Shown: positions 46,912-58,430 of the stretch, piece after piece | Layout: each line of letters begins with the position of its first letter | Position numbering within the stretch: position 1 is the first letter of the stretch | Assembly (NCBI GenBank): GCA_910589415.1 | Contig: OU342639.1 | Location: 17,740,268-17,804,267, forward strand | Direction of reading: 5' to 3' | Source of the DNA: Malachius bipustulatus | Taxonomy: Eukaryota > Arthropoda > Insecta > Coleoptera > Melyridae | Length of the DNA: 64,000 nucleotides | The notes under the pieces: model-generated | The model's database searches: none | Told to the model about the DNA's origin: nothing | The model's input: only the letters and a program-made list of their open reading frames with translations | Translations under genes and position numbers: made by a program

Positions 46912-48408
46912 CCGAGTGGAAATAAGTCTTCAAGGTGGCCGCCTTGTACCCTCGTTACTCCGCAATAACATCAAGCCCTCCCATATTAGGATATCCTGGA
47001 CCAGAAAATGGAGTTATGAAAGGTCGAAACTCTTTGGAATTACTCTTATATATATACTATACATTATAGAATTGTCCGGGAATGACCTTCTGTTTTCACC
47101 ATGAAATATAGCTATAAGTACCTAACCTATGTTTGAGCTCATATGTTGTATAATATTGTTAAATCGTTTTTGCAATTCTGTTTAGATACATACCACTTTT
47201 TATTTAAAAATACGGATGGCTTATTTGAGAAGAAGAAGAAGAGAATATCTTATGATGACGTGTTTTAAAACGTATTTTAACAGTCCGCAGGAAACAAATT
47301 TGAGTCACGTTGTCAAACTTATTGGCAATCTTGACATATCAAACAATTTATTATCTAATATTAGAGGTGATAGATTTTCAACGGTTATACATAAACGATC
47401 GTTTATATTTTAAGCTCGATCGAGAACAGTTCGTGTGAAGAGAGTACAATTGCCCTTAAAGGGACATAGATCACGAAACTCAGGCTTTCTTGTCAAGTTT
47501 CAACTCCCCAATATACGAAATAATGTCGAAATTTACGAGTATCAGTTCAGGTCAATTCTCAGTTCTATAATCGTCGAATTGCCCATTTCTACAACCATGA
47601 ACTCACTTTCTCATATAAAACTGTAAGGCAGGCCTCTATTTATAAAATATATCAAATAAAAATAAATATTTTTTATGTACCTACCTTTCTTTTCTAAACG
47701 TGCCGCAGGAATAGAGCTCAATTACTTTTCTTTCACAGTGATTTCTGCAAATCGAATTGTTTTCTTCTCTGCGATTGACTGATTTAGTATAGCAAATAAT
47801 AAAACGAAGTTTCAAGAGTCTTGATAAAACTTAAAGTATGAACATCCACTTGTCGCATTTTATTAGAGAGAAATTTGTTCGCGTCCCGATATCGATATAG
47901 GAAAACATGTCTCTATATCTTTTCATTCGATTGTGGGCATGAAATGTGAAAACATCAAAAAAATATTGAAACTGCTTAAATTAGTCTGGGATATATAACT
48001 AGATTTTTACCAATTTATTACTCATTTACTATTTTACAAGAGCTTTCAAGTAATGTATTGAATTTGGATGAGGACATTTGGAAATACAGATTGCATCTTC
48101 TAATTTTTTTGTTGTATTTCTAATCTTGTACTTCTACAAGATTTTTATGTAATGTAACGTAACAGCAGACAGCCTTTACCAATGACCTTTAGGCATGGAA
48201 AATTTCAAAAAGCAAATAATAAAAATGGCGGAGATATTAAAAATTTTTATACTATGTTCATGAAAACATGATGCATAATTATAAAAACAAATTAAAATTT
48301 GAAAGTCCATCACTCAGTCGATGTCTTTTTCGATGTCTCTACGAACTTCATTAAATAATTTTTCCAGGCACCGTATTTTATATTTTTCAGATTATCATTA
48401 GGTAAGTA
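46912..48408. other. No recognised gene
   Basis: Open frames at 46892-47104, 47216-47413 and 47435-47626 on the plus strand have no recognised domain. Otherwise AT-rich. Confidence 0.35.
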
Positions 48409-48941
48409 TACAGGTTGATTAGTAACTCGCGCACTCGAGCATACTGTGATAAAACTTCACTTTTTAAGAGTAGTAAATGTTCATACCGGCGCGGGGCTGT
48501 AAGTTCTTTTTCCAAAGATATGACCATTTTTGTAAAAATAAAAGTGACAACATACACTGAACCTGTGAATAACTTCGGGTTAGATATCATTGACAATAAT
48601 GAAGGCATTTCAGTATTTTATAATGTAAGGCGAGTTTCAGCGGTTGCCAAACCAAATTTTTTTCAGATTTAGGTATGTTATCAATTTGAATTATTTTAAA
48701 TTCGTCTGCAAACAGCTTTTGTAAAAAAAAAATAGACGGATCATATGGCGTCCGTTCCAGGTTCTATAGTAGACTAAATTATTCACTTATTTTTATCGTG
48801 GTTATTGAAATAAATCAGCTTCAAACTTGGATGAGGGAAACTCTGTAGCTCGAAAATTTTTTTTGTAGATTATCCCTAATTTCAATGCTCTGCTATAACG
48901 CCCTGTATTCGTAATGCGCGAGTTACTGATCATCACGTGTA
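48409..48941. mobile_element. MITE with AGTAACTCGCGCA subterminal repeat
   Basis: The left end TACAGGTTGATTAGTAACTC and the right end, on the minus strand TACACGTGATGATCAGTAAC, share the inverted word AGTAACTCGCGCA. Left flank TA, right flank CA. The 533-bp body lacks a transposase. The short, imperfect arms make the limits less certain than for the other MITEs. Confidence 0.6.
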
Positions 48942-50789
48942 CATTTTGAAACATCACAAGATGTAATGTTGAAACCAAAATTCTCAATATTAAAAATATT
49001 TTACATTTCAATGTTCAATACATTTCTAGGCAGATTGCCGTCATCATTGAGCTTTCAGAACCAATTCGACTGAAAACAAAAGCTTGAAATTTCCTGAATT
49101 TTAAGTCTTCAACTTTCTTTAATAAAGAAGCCATAATTGCTTGTTAATTTTTGATTATTTCTCCAAGTTGAGCAGAATATAAATCAAGTTCAAGGTTCTA
49201 ATTTGCTTGAAATGACTGAATGCAATAATAATAAAAAAATACAATCCAAACATTTTTCTATACCGTTACCCTTATTTATCTATTATTACAACGCTTGTTT
49301 AGTTAGTGAAATACTGCTGCTTCTTACTTACTTATTTACTTAATATGATGTAAATTAATCCTTTGCAATATATTATATTGCAAACGATTAAAACACATAA
49401 ATAAGACTAGTTTGCCATATGTTTTTTTTTTGTCCGAATTTGTACTGACGAGTGACTGAAGAATTCTAATAAAATCATGGACAACTTACTAGTGATCTTA
49501 AAATTTTCAAGCATAATCTTATGGTTTAGCTCCATGCACGAGAGCGGAGCGGGCCATTATATTATGGAGTCTTTTTTCTGATAGTTTGAAAATTTCAATT
49601 GTCAAACAATTTTTTTCTATTTCGAGTCGTTTCAGAAAGAAATAGATGAAAATATGGATTTGTTACCACATTTTAAAAGGGTCTGCTAGGTGAGGCTTGA
49701 ATTTTTTTTACTCAAGATTTTTCGTGAAGTCTTCACTTGAATTCAAATTAATTTTTATTTTTAATTTAGTTAAATTTTTATTTTATTTATTTTTGAAGCC
49801 TCCATTAATTCAGAAACACTCCTTGGCGTGCGCATAACTACTCACCAAACTTTAATCGCAATGGGATAAATTGTATCGAAACGGGACACATAAAGAGAAC
49901 AACACTTATAAACACAACAACTTAGCCTTAAAACGTACCCCTGAAAAGCGAGCATTCCAGCGGCGATGCTATATCCATTACCTTGTTCAAGACCGTGAAG
50001 TAGAACTTTGAAGTGTTCTAGATACAAAGTAACAAAAGGGGAATGCATAAAGTCATAGTGAAAAAGAACTTATCGAAAAGATAGGTTTTGAAGAGATAGG
50101 AAGAAGAAGAGGAAGATATGGGCATGAACTAAGTAGATCTGAGCTAAATGGGCTAAGCCATGTAAAGTGAGAGTAACATTTCAACACCTCTAATAGTACC
50201 GAAACATTTCCGAATTAAACCTAGATATTTTTGTTTTTGATTTATTACCCCAATTGGATGCAAATCTGACTAATTCTCCGCTCTATCAATAATAGTATAA
50301 CAAAGCTAACGTAATTAATTAACAACAGTTTAGTTAAATTCTACCGTCAAAACTGACTATAGAATGTAATAGTACCTAGCTACTCTCGTTATCAAAGCTG
50401 CATATATTCCTGGACAACTGGCAAATAAATCAGGAGATTTCACCACAAAATAACTCGTATATTCAATAATTTAAATCACGCCACTCGATACAAATTGTAG
50501 CAATAACTCATTAATGTGATAACATACAAATATCCCAAAATCATACATTATCCTAAATAAGGTAATAAGTCTGCGAAATTTCTAAATACATATATCACTA
50601 TGTGAGTCACTGTGAGCGTTATGATGCTTTTTGCATTTACAAGATACAAGATCACAGGATACAAATACGCAATACTGCAGAAAAATATAAAAATAAAGAT
50701 CCTTGTCTATCTCAACAGGTCTTGCATAAATGAACTACTTAGTGTGACTTAATTAATGTAGGTACAAATCCAAAGGACTTTAATCTGCT
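48942..50789. other. No gene confirmed; coding-like minus frame at 49925-50048
   Basis: AT-rich. A minus-strand frame starting at 50048 reads YLEHFKVLLHGLEQGNGYSI and AAGMLAFQG, with a possible GTACGT donor near 49938. It is not recognised and has no supporting exons. Confidence 0.3.
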
Positions 50790-50960
50790 GGGGTCTTGCT
50801 GACCTGTTGACGGGTCTTCCTCGTCCTATTCATTTATTGGGAAACAGGGCAGCCAGACATGTTCGAACTATCCTCCTAAAATGGCAGGGAAATCCATCAT
50901 GCTGGAACCACATTCTCCTCCTAAGATTTTTGGCACAGCTTCCAACCAACAGTTCTGCCA
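50790..50960 (-). pseudogene. Mariner transposase fragment
   Basis: Minus-strand reading gives LRRRMWFQHDGFPCHF, then RTCLAALFPNK, a stop where Trp is expected, and IGRGRP. This is the segment around the second catalytic Asp of a DD41D-like transposase, comparable to HDGAPPHF in the copy at 17.9-18.8 kb. The codons for His-Asp-Gly lie at 50893-50901. Sequence further towards 50765 is frame-disrupted. No terminal repeats were seen nearby, so this is an isolated relic. Confidence 0.68.
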
Positions 50961-51895
50961 GACGATTTGTAAAAGTTCCGGTAGGTAAGTCCGTCCAATC
51001 GCTTCCGCAGTAGATGGTTTACGATTTCCATCCAAATATTTATTGAGAATCGGTCTTCATAGCTTCTAAACGTCTGTGGTTCGAATCCCAGCTCGGCTTG
51101 GTTGTTTGCATTCGCTTATAAAATTATTTATTTTTCTCGAAGTGTGTCTGCATGTGGCTGTATCATTTCGTTCTCAAAGCCAATCTCAAAGCCAGTCGTC
51201 GCGTAAACTTCAGTTAATTTATTAATAATTTATAATTCAGTTTAATTGATAAATAGTTATCCAGAAATCAAACCAAAGTGGCAGTCAAGAGCCCCAACCC
51301 TAGGTGGTACGCCGTAAGTTTTCTTATAACGATATTTTGAGCTATAATTTGTTTATTGTAAAATTCTAGTTGTGTTTAATTTTTTGAATAGAAATATTAA
51401 TTATTAATTAACTCTCCCTTTTATTTATGCAAAGCCACTCAAAAGAACCTACCCTGAGAAAATTAATTATAAAAAAAAATCAATTGTCGATGTCCTTAAA
51501 AGGGAATGCTACAATATTCATTATAATAATTAATGTCGGCAGTTTAGCTATTTATTATGGATTTCTTTTTTTTATTATTAATATTAAATATAGCCATCCG
51601 TATCAACGACTATAACCAGAACTAAAGGTTTAAAGTTATAGAAACGGAACTAAAACGGTTCTCTAACGTGCCTGGCATGAAAATGGGGAACAATTTTCAG
51701 ATGAGAGATACGTTATAGCCACGATCCTGGAACTAATATAATTACGTTCCGCTGACGTAGCGGGCACGTATAATAACGTAGTGTCCGCCATCTAAATAGA
51801 ATCTCCTGTTTATCTCATATGCCGTCGTCTGTTGTACTCACTCTGTCTTGCAACTATCAAACAATTTTGTACCATTTGCTATACTTATCGCCGTG
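50961..51895. other. No gene; weak tRNA/SINE-like word at 51070
   Basis: A GGTTCGAATCC word (box B-like) lies near 51070, but no box A, cloverleaf or SINE body could be built. GC-richer DNA with several ACGTA words at 51735-51850 precedes a candidate first exon. Confidence 0.35.
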
Positions 51896-51941
51896 ATGTT
51901 TACCTTTACTGATTCATACAAAATGTCGCAGCTTAATACAG
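51896..51941 (+). CDS. Candidate first coding exon
   Basis: ATG 51896 opens 15 codons (MFTFTDSYKMSQLNT) plus one base and ends at a good donor, AATACAG|GTGAGC (GT at 51942). A second in-frame ATG is present at codon 10. The upstream 150 bp is GC-richer than average. No downstream exon was identified in the window, and the peptide is too short to recognise. Confidence 0.22.
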
Positions 51942-53073
51942 GTGAGCTAATATTACACAGTCAACAGAATAGAATTTAAGTTATGTCTTTGGTAACATTA
52001 TATTTTGTAATTGAGAGTGAGCTAACAATACGGATATCAACAATTTTTTTACAAATAACCACTATATTTGTGCGTAAGAATTTCAATTTTATCTTTACCC
52101 GTTTCCGAAATATAGCCCTTTGAAGGTACCGAATTAATTCAAATCGGCGAACCGCTCTACTATTGGCTTGACGTCATTGCCTTTGTCTGGAGGACCCGCG
52201 CATACAGTCCCATGCATAACGCCGTAAACCAGACATTCCGCTTCGGTGTAGTAAGGTGTTTTACATTAAATTTGCACATTATAGACACGAAATTTAAATG
52301 TTTAGTACACGATTATGGATGAAGAATTTCAAAAGGCCGACTCACATAACTTACCAAATGTCGATGTTAGAATGGTACCTAACTGACTTCTTAATGAAAT
52401 CTACTTATTTAAATCTGCCCCAGTCCAGTGGTTCTAAAGCAGACGAGAAAATACAAAAGACCCTACTATTTAAAATGGAACTTTTTTTTTAAATAGAGAA
52501 CATTAATCTTCATATTATCATCTACTTGTTATTTTTATTGTCAAAGAATTGTTTTGTTAAATTATTTATGTATTAATTATTTGAGCCATGTGCCACGTTT
52601 CTTAGCATGAAACTTACGACGGCTTTTCGGAATATCTGTACTTATATAATCCGTTTCTAGAATATTTCAATTTGTAAGCTGAATAGAAAATTTTTAGAGA
52701 CTTTTTATTTTTGACAAGTAAAAATGTGGGGAACTATTCTAGCTTTAAAATACGTGCAGCGACTTTGCTTAGCCGGTACCTACCTACTCAATGTAATTTA
52801 ATTTTCCGTATTCTCTGGGAGCTGATCGAATGATTAAATTATCATTTTTACACAATACATAAATATGAAGCAAATAAATATAATTAATATTAAGTAGGTA
52901 TAAGTATACAAAAATTTCGTTTTTGCATGGTGATGCATCGTTTATATTTTTCTTCTATAGCTGCACTAAATCAATTCTTTCTCTTATACTGTAATAATTT
53001 CATATTTTCATATAGATTAATTCAATATTTTCTGCTTATTTGAAATGCAAAACGAATTTTGAAAATTCTGATG
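51942..53073. other. No gene recognised
   Basis: AT-rich; the open frame at 52298-52492 has no domain. If the candidate exon is real this would be intron. Confidence 0.35.
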
Positions 53074-53381
53074 TACAGGGTGTTGTTTTGCGAACACTGA
53101 TATTTATTAATTTTTTATCCGAACCTGGTTTTTTCTTCCGGCTATTTTGTCATACGTTTGTGCAGTAAAATGGGAACTTTTCACCCTAATTTCAAAAAAT
53201 TATACAGAGAGGTTCGTTAGTTACGGTCTTCGAAAGAAATTAGCGATAACCACATAACATCCTGTAGGTACCTATATGTTACTAATGACGTGAGACCCAT
53301 TAACCATGGGTTTTTTAAAACCACCTCGGTGTCCTCTATTCACAATTACCGTTTGTCCGTTTACTGATAAAACACCCTGTA
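53074..53381. mobile_element. Short MITE, TACAGGGTGTTKT ends
   Basis: TACAGGGTGTTGTTTTGCG at 53074 and, on the minus strand, TACAGGGTGTTTTATCAG ending at 53381. The clear terminal repeat is about 11 bp. The flanks (TG and TT) do not match, so the pairing of these two ends is plausible but not certain. Confidence 0.5.
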
Positions 53382-56094
53382 TTTATGCATATAAAGGACA
53401 CATTATATGAAATCGTGTTATTGTGTTGTATAGGGTAGAATGCCCGTGAACCTAATAAAATAGGTTGACATAGAATAGCTGGAAGACCCGGGCCACGGAT
53501 TTCTATACACCTGAGATTATAAAGGCTTATTTAGCACTTGTGAATCCGTCAGGAAATGTATTAATTCCTGAATTGCTATTCTCTTTTGCGAAAGTCGGCA
53601 ATGAATAATTTGCCCAGATATTGGAGATATAAAACTTCCTTTTATTCGTTCTTCTCGACAATAGATCATCGTTATGAGAGGATTAATACATGGCTGTTTT
53701 CGAATTGAAACATTTTATTGTATAATAAATTTTGATCAAAGATTTGTCATTAAAAACTAAGATTTATTCAACAGTATGAATATCGCTAATTGCCGTATTT
53801 TTAAAGTGCAGCATGTTTTTAAATCATTTTAGTCAAGGGAAACTTTGTTGTCGTTTTATATGATGAACCAACATACTTGTTTTTACTCAGAGATTCAAGT
53901 TCATTATTTGCTTTTGAGTTTAAGTATAAATGCACTTTCACATTGCCTTAATGATCTCTCTTATTCCTGAGGATATGACATTTTCAGGGAAAGGGAAATT
54001 TAGCGAAATTCTAAAATTTCTAGATTCTATATACCCAAGTACCCAAGCGCATATACTTATACATAGTTATATTAGAGTTTTCTTGATGATTTCATTGGGG
54101 GTCTTTCTACAAATTATTTAGAATTTCTTATTCCTATGGCGTATACATCAGATAAGAAATGACGGAAACGTTTTCCCTGTATACTATAATATAGAACACG
54201 ATGATCTATCCACGTGCATCCAAAAAAATATGGAACAGACCACGAAACTTAATTAACCCTCGACATGTTGTATACTCTCGCTAACCTCAAGGCTTCTTAT
54301 CTAGAAGCAAGAAGTTAAGGTTTTGTCGTTACGACTGGAAAATCTCTCCTAATACCTTTATAGCGTTCCAGGCAGTCTCCGCAGTATCCATAGAAGCTAA
54401 TTCTATTATCACCCATAGCTCTATGCAGTACTATCTAGTCTTCCTGTAGCTATTCCCGAGTTGCCTTCTTTAAGGTTACTGTTACTATCAACGTCCGAGT
54501 AATAATAAGGCAGCGCCAGAACGACAGTTCCGGTGTTAGTGTCTTTATAATAATGAAATAAGCAATTACCTGCTTTTCATAAAACCCCGGAATTACTCTG
54601 TCTAGGCTTTAGCACTCTTCACAGAGCAGATTATTCTGTACACCGGTCGTCTCGTTGCTAAATTTATAATTGCATTAAGTTCTTCTAACAGTACCTACCA
54701 AGTAATAAGTGTTGAAACAGTAAGTATTATTTATAACAGTACATTATGTTTGCGTAACCTTTTAATTTCATTAAGATCTGACACAAGAATATAATTTTAT
54801 AATTTCATAATGCGTCTGAGAATGAAGGGATTTGAGATACCCTACGTCTTCAAGCAAAGAATAAAACAAGAGTGATAACTGGTATAAAGTGTGCAGTTTT
54901 TACAATTATTACAAAACAATTCCAAAAACCAAAAATAAGTCTGAAACTTAATTAAATTAATATAAATCAGAAATACGAAGACTAAGATGGTCGAGTTATG
55001 ACATCATGAATTCATAAAACTTTAAAGGGAATAAGATCATCAACTATTTAAGTGCCATTGCTGATATTCAGGTTGAAAGGCGGTTTGTGTGAATAGAGCT
55101 AAAGTTGACTTTCTTAATAAGGTCTATAGTCACTATATTATTCAACAGTTCCTTCTTATATTATGAAATAATGAATAAAGCTTTTAGATACATATTTCTA
55201 AATTCAACATCAATTCTGAACCTCTGAGTGACTTCATGGGTTTAATGTTGAATAAAAATGAATCCTTCTAAATTAAAAAAAAATTAAAATATTCTCACAG
55301 GCGGTATATTAAAAAAAAAAAAAAACAGACGGAGACTAATTAATTACGACATTTTGTAACCATTTATTAATTACACCTATCTCCCAATTTTCAAATATTT
55401 TTCTTTAAAATTACCCTTCATTTCAACTCTGGACATAAGTGATGGACCATTTGCACAATAAACTGCATACAACCATATTTTCAGCATTGCTTTTCTCAGA
55501 ACATTTCTACAGACAGATTTTTTATATCGGTTTTTTGTTTTTTTTTTACAATTTTTTACAAGAGGGATGAGACATCGAGTTTCGCTCACCCTGTATGTGT
55601 GCATACCTATATAATAAAAAAAACGTTTTTTTAGTAAATATAAAAAGCGTACCGAGTGAGTATTTGTTTGAAAAAATATACAATATTAAATAAGGTGAAA
55701 TATCACATATCATATTTTCTCTAGATTTCTTAAGACGTTAGGTAAGTTATTAATTGCGTGAGTTTTCGATGCGTGTGTTAAAGAGAACGGGAGCGAGGGT
55801 TAACGGAGGGCTGTTTTCTTGGACAAAACATTGTTTTCTTACAAATTAGAAGGTGTTGTGTGGTATTTCAGAGTTTTATGGTTCTTAATGGAACCATTAA
55901 TTTATGTTGTTTGCCAAAGATTAATGGTCATGCTTGACATAACCCAAGTACATACAAATAGCGTATAGAAGAGACAATTAATTAATTTAGCGAGTGTTCA
56001 TTTCCAGGCTTACGTTGCTTGTCTACTTAGGTACTTCGTAATTACTATATAGGTATAGATTATTTGTAATCAAAACAACTCCGGAGCTTAATTA
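53382..56094. other. No gene; lone MITE end near 55595
   Basis: A right-hand terminus CTCACCCTGTATGTGTGC lies near 55586-55603 without a clear partner. A minus-strand segment near 54370-54470 reads ELASMDTAETAWNAIKVLG and looks coding-like but is flanked by stops. Otherwise AT-rich. Confidence 0.35.
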
Positions 56095-58430
56095 CACAGA
56101 AAAAACAGATTCTTTGATTTAAGAATTTCAATTTCTTTGACTTTAATTTGTTTGAAACCAACAAATCTTGTTTAACCTGAACAAGATATTTTTGGCTTAA
56201 AAATATGCGTTTTTTTTGATGTAAGAGTGCGGTTTCTTTAAATTTATGCAACCAGATTTTTTTAAAGTAACGAATTATAATCTATTTTCAACAAAATATT
56301 AATTTAACATTATCAAACAATCCGAATGGTTACATCAATGCACGCGTTGTTCGACCGAAAAAAATTATAGTGAAACCCAACTATAATACTTATTTGCATT
56401 AAATAAACCCATTTTCTTGCTCTCGACTTTAAAAATTTTGTTGTAAACATCCATATCTTTGAAAACATCTGATATTTCATTGCTGTAAATGAGGAAGGTT
56501 TAGGTGAAACAAATATTTAGTTGGCATGGCATACGGTCAAAAGGACTTAATAGATGAATTCCGAACAAATCATTTATTTGTTTGAAAACTACAGCAAATT
56601 TAAAAGAAAATTTTCGTTGGCTGAATGCATCCAATCAGAGTAATACTATAAGTCACGTGAGGTTTTCCACGAATGGAAACACTGAAATTCAAACTTGAAC
56701 TTGCGTACTTGCTTTTTGTCGTTACCTATAACTCTATCGATCGGGGAACAGTCAGTGAAACACAACTACGGCACCTGTCGCGTTGGCTTCTCGTTGATTT
56801 TGGCTTGTGCTTGTGCCCTCTTGTCATCCGTCCTAATTCGCCGTTTTTCCAGTTCTTTGATACCTACTCATGTTAAGTATATATGTAGTTGTGTTTATGG
56901 TATCCATGGTGCAATGGAGGAGTTTTTAGAAACTGGATTGCAGCATCTCATTACTGATTTTACAAGTAGGTAAGTAACGCACTGTGATAATATGTTAAAA
57001 TGGCGATCCACATTGTTTGGAATTTCGTATACCTAATTATTTGATTATTGAACAAAAGAGTGCATAATTACATTTCATATCTTGACGATGTCAATCCATT
57101 TTAATGTAAAGTAAAATATGTTATAAAAACTTTACCTAAACCAGTACCTAGGTACTGAATTGTTAAATGAATGTGAAGTTCCGGAATATTTTTTATTTTT
57201 AATCGAGTTTCGACATGTCATTTTTGCCCTATTTTCTGCATTATGTTAACCTGATTCATTATGTTTAGCCTGCTGTGCCTATACTCTTACTTATAGGTTT
57301 CCAAAAATTTGCGAAATTCGTAGATTAATTCAAGTAGAGTGAATTTTTAATCTTTTGTTTTTTATTTGTCGTTACTTGTCTTGCATAATTCTAACTCAAT
57401 GCTTCACAGTCAAATAATATGTGAAATTCAAACTGCTTGACTATTAGGACCTACCTATCTATAATTATTATAAAAAAATATACCTATACCTAAATCTAAC
57501 TTCTAATTTACTGAAAAATTTGAAACCTCTGTTATTGAGTTGAGGTTGAATTATATAATTATTTACAGGCTACTGCTGAATTCGTGAGTGACACCGCGGA
57601 ACAACCTCCGACAAAAAAAAAATCCAGAATTTCCGGAAGACACCCAAGTTGTGGAACAACTGCCTTTACTTGAACTGTCTATACCCATAGGATGATACCG
57701 CCTCTTCTTCAGATGTTATTTAGATTATTCAGTTACCATCGACTACGACTGACACCCAGAATCAAATCAAAAATGTTTTATTTTTTGTTAATGTGATTTT
57801 TTTAAGTAAAAAAACATTACATGCCATCCTTGTGAAAGATGACTAGTGTATAATGGATATGTGTTATTAATTTTAAAAACAATTAAAAATGATCCAAATA
57901 AATCTGTATTTGAATTTTATTTTATTCAACATATCTCACCTTTGAAACCAACATCATATTTATTTCAGTTAAGAGGATAACATTTTTAGTTCTTGGTTAT
58001 TATAATCTTGATCGAAAAATATATTTATTTAATCCAAGCATCCAAGAGATTTGATTCAAATAAATATCTATTTGGATGCAGTTTTGTCAGCACATAAATC
58101 AAACAAATCTATGTTTGAGTGAAAATCAACTACTGTTTGAATTGACAAAATATTCCTTCAACTGAAAACTTTGATGATGTTTCATAAGCAGTTTTGTTTA
58201 TTTCAAGCAACCAAATATTAATTTGTGTTAAAAAATTTCACTTCTTTATTTCAAAGCTGCAACAAATTGAACTAAGGACACATTGTGTTCAGCAAAACTT
58301 TTATTGTGTTGGATATTCAAAGAATTGGGTATTTTGAAGTAAACAAGTCATTCTCTTCGCCGTATAGAAAGCAATCATTTATTTGAGGCAAGCAAATATT
58401 GTTAAATTCAAAGAAATACTTCTCTCTGTG
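56095..58430. mobile_element. Inverted-repeat element with AAATATTTNTTTGAA words
   Basis: The ends CACAGAAAAAACAGATTC (56095) and, on the minus strand, CACAGAGAGAAGTATTTC (ending 58430) are flanked by TA on both sides (56093-56094 and 58431-58432). Both subterminal zones are crowded with partly self-complementary AAA/TTTG words, such as CAAATAGATATTTATTTG on the minus strand near 58060. The right zone runs from about 58000 to 58430 and the left from 56100 to 56260. The interior contains a candidate spliced gene. The architecture parallels the elements at 4833 and 13064. Confidence 0.68.
56914..57695 (+). pseudogene. Candidate two-exon gene relic inside the 56-58 kb element
   Basis: Exon 1: ATG 56914 in a good context opens MEEFLETGLQHLITDFTS and meets a strong donor, AAGTAG|GTAAGT (GT at 56970-56971). 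Exon 2: after an acceptor (TATTTACAG ending 57568) the sequence reads ATAEFVSDTAEQPPTKKK to a 10-A run (57613-57622). One frame beyond the run gives FPEDTQVVEQLPLLELS to a stop at 57693-57695, which looks more protein-like than the unshifted frame. The simple junction is out of phase; an AG at 57586-57587 would restore it. The PPTKKK segment could be a nuclear localisation signal. Not recognised; could be a fragment of a transposon-encoded protein or a captured host gene. Confidence 0.3.

Noticed and set aside
50807..51013. 68-residue plus-strand ORF
   Set aside because: It is antisense to a mariner transposase fragment whose motifs are clear on the minus strand.
51040..51120. tRNA gene or tRNA-derived SINE (GGTTCGAATCC)
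   Set aside because: Only a box B-like word is present; no box A at the right distance, no acceptor or anticodon stem, and the T stem has a mismatch.
54370..54480. Coding-like minus-strand segment ELASMDTAETAWNAIKVLG
   Set aside because: Flanked by stops on both sides, with no splice sites or recognisable family.
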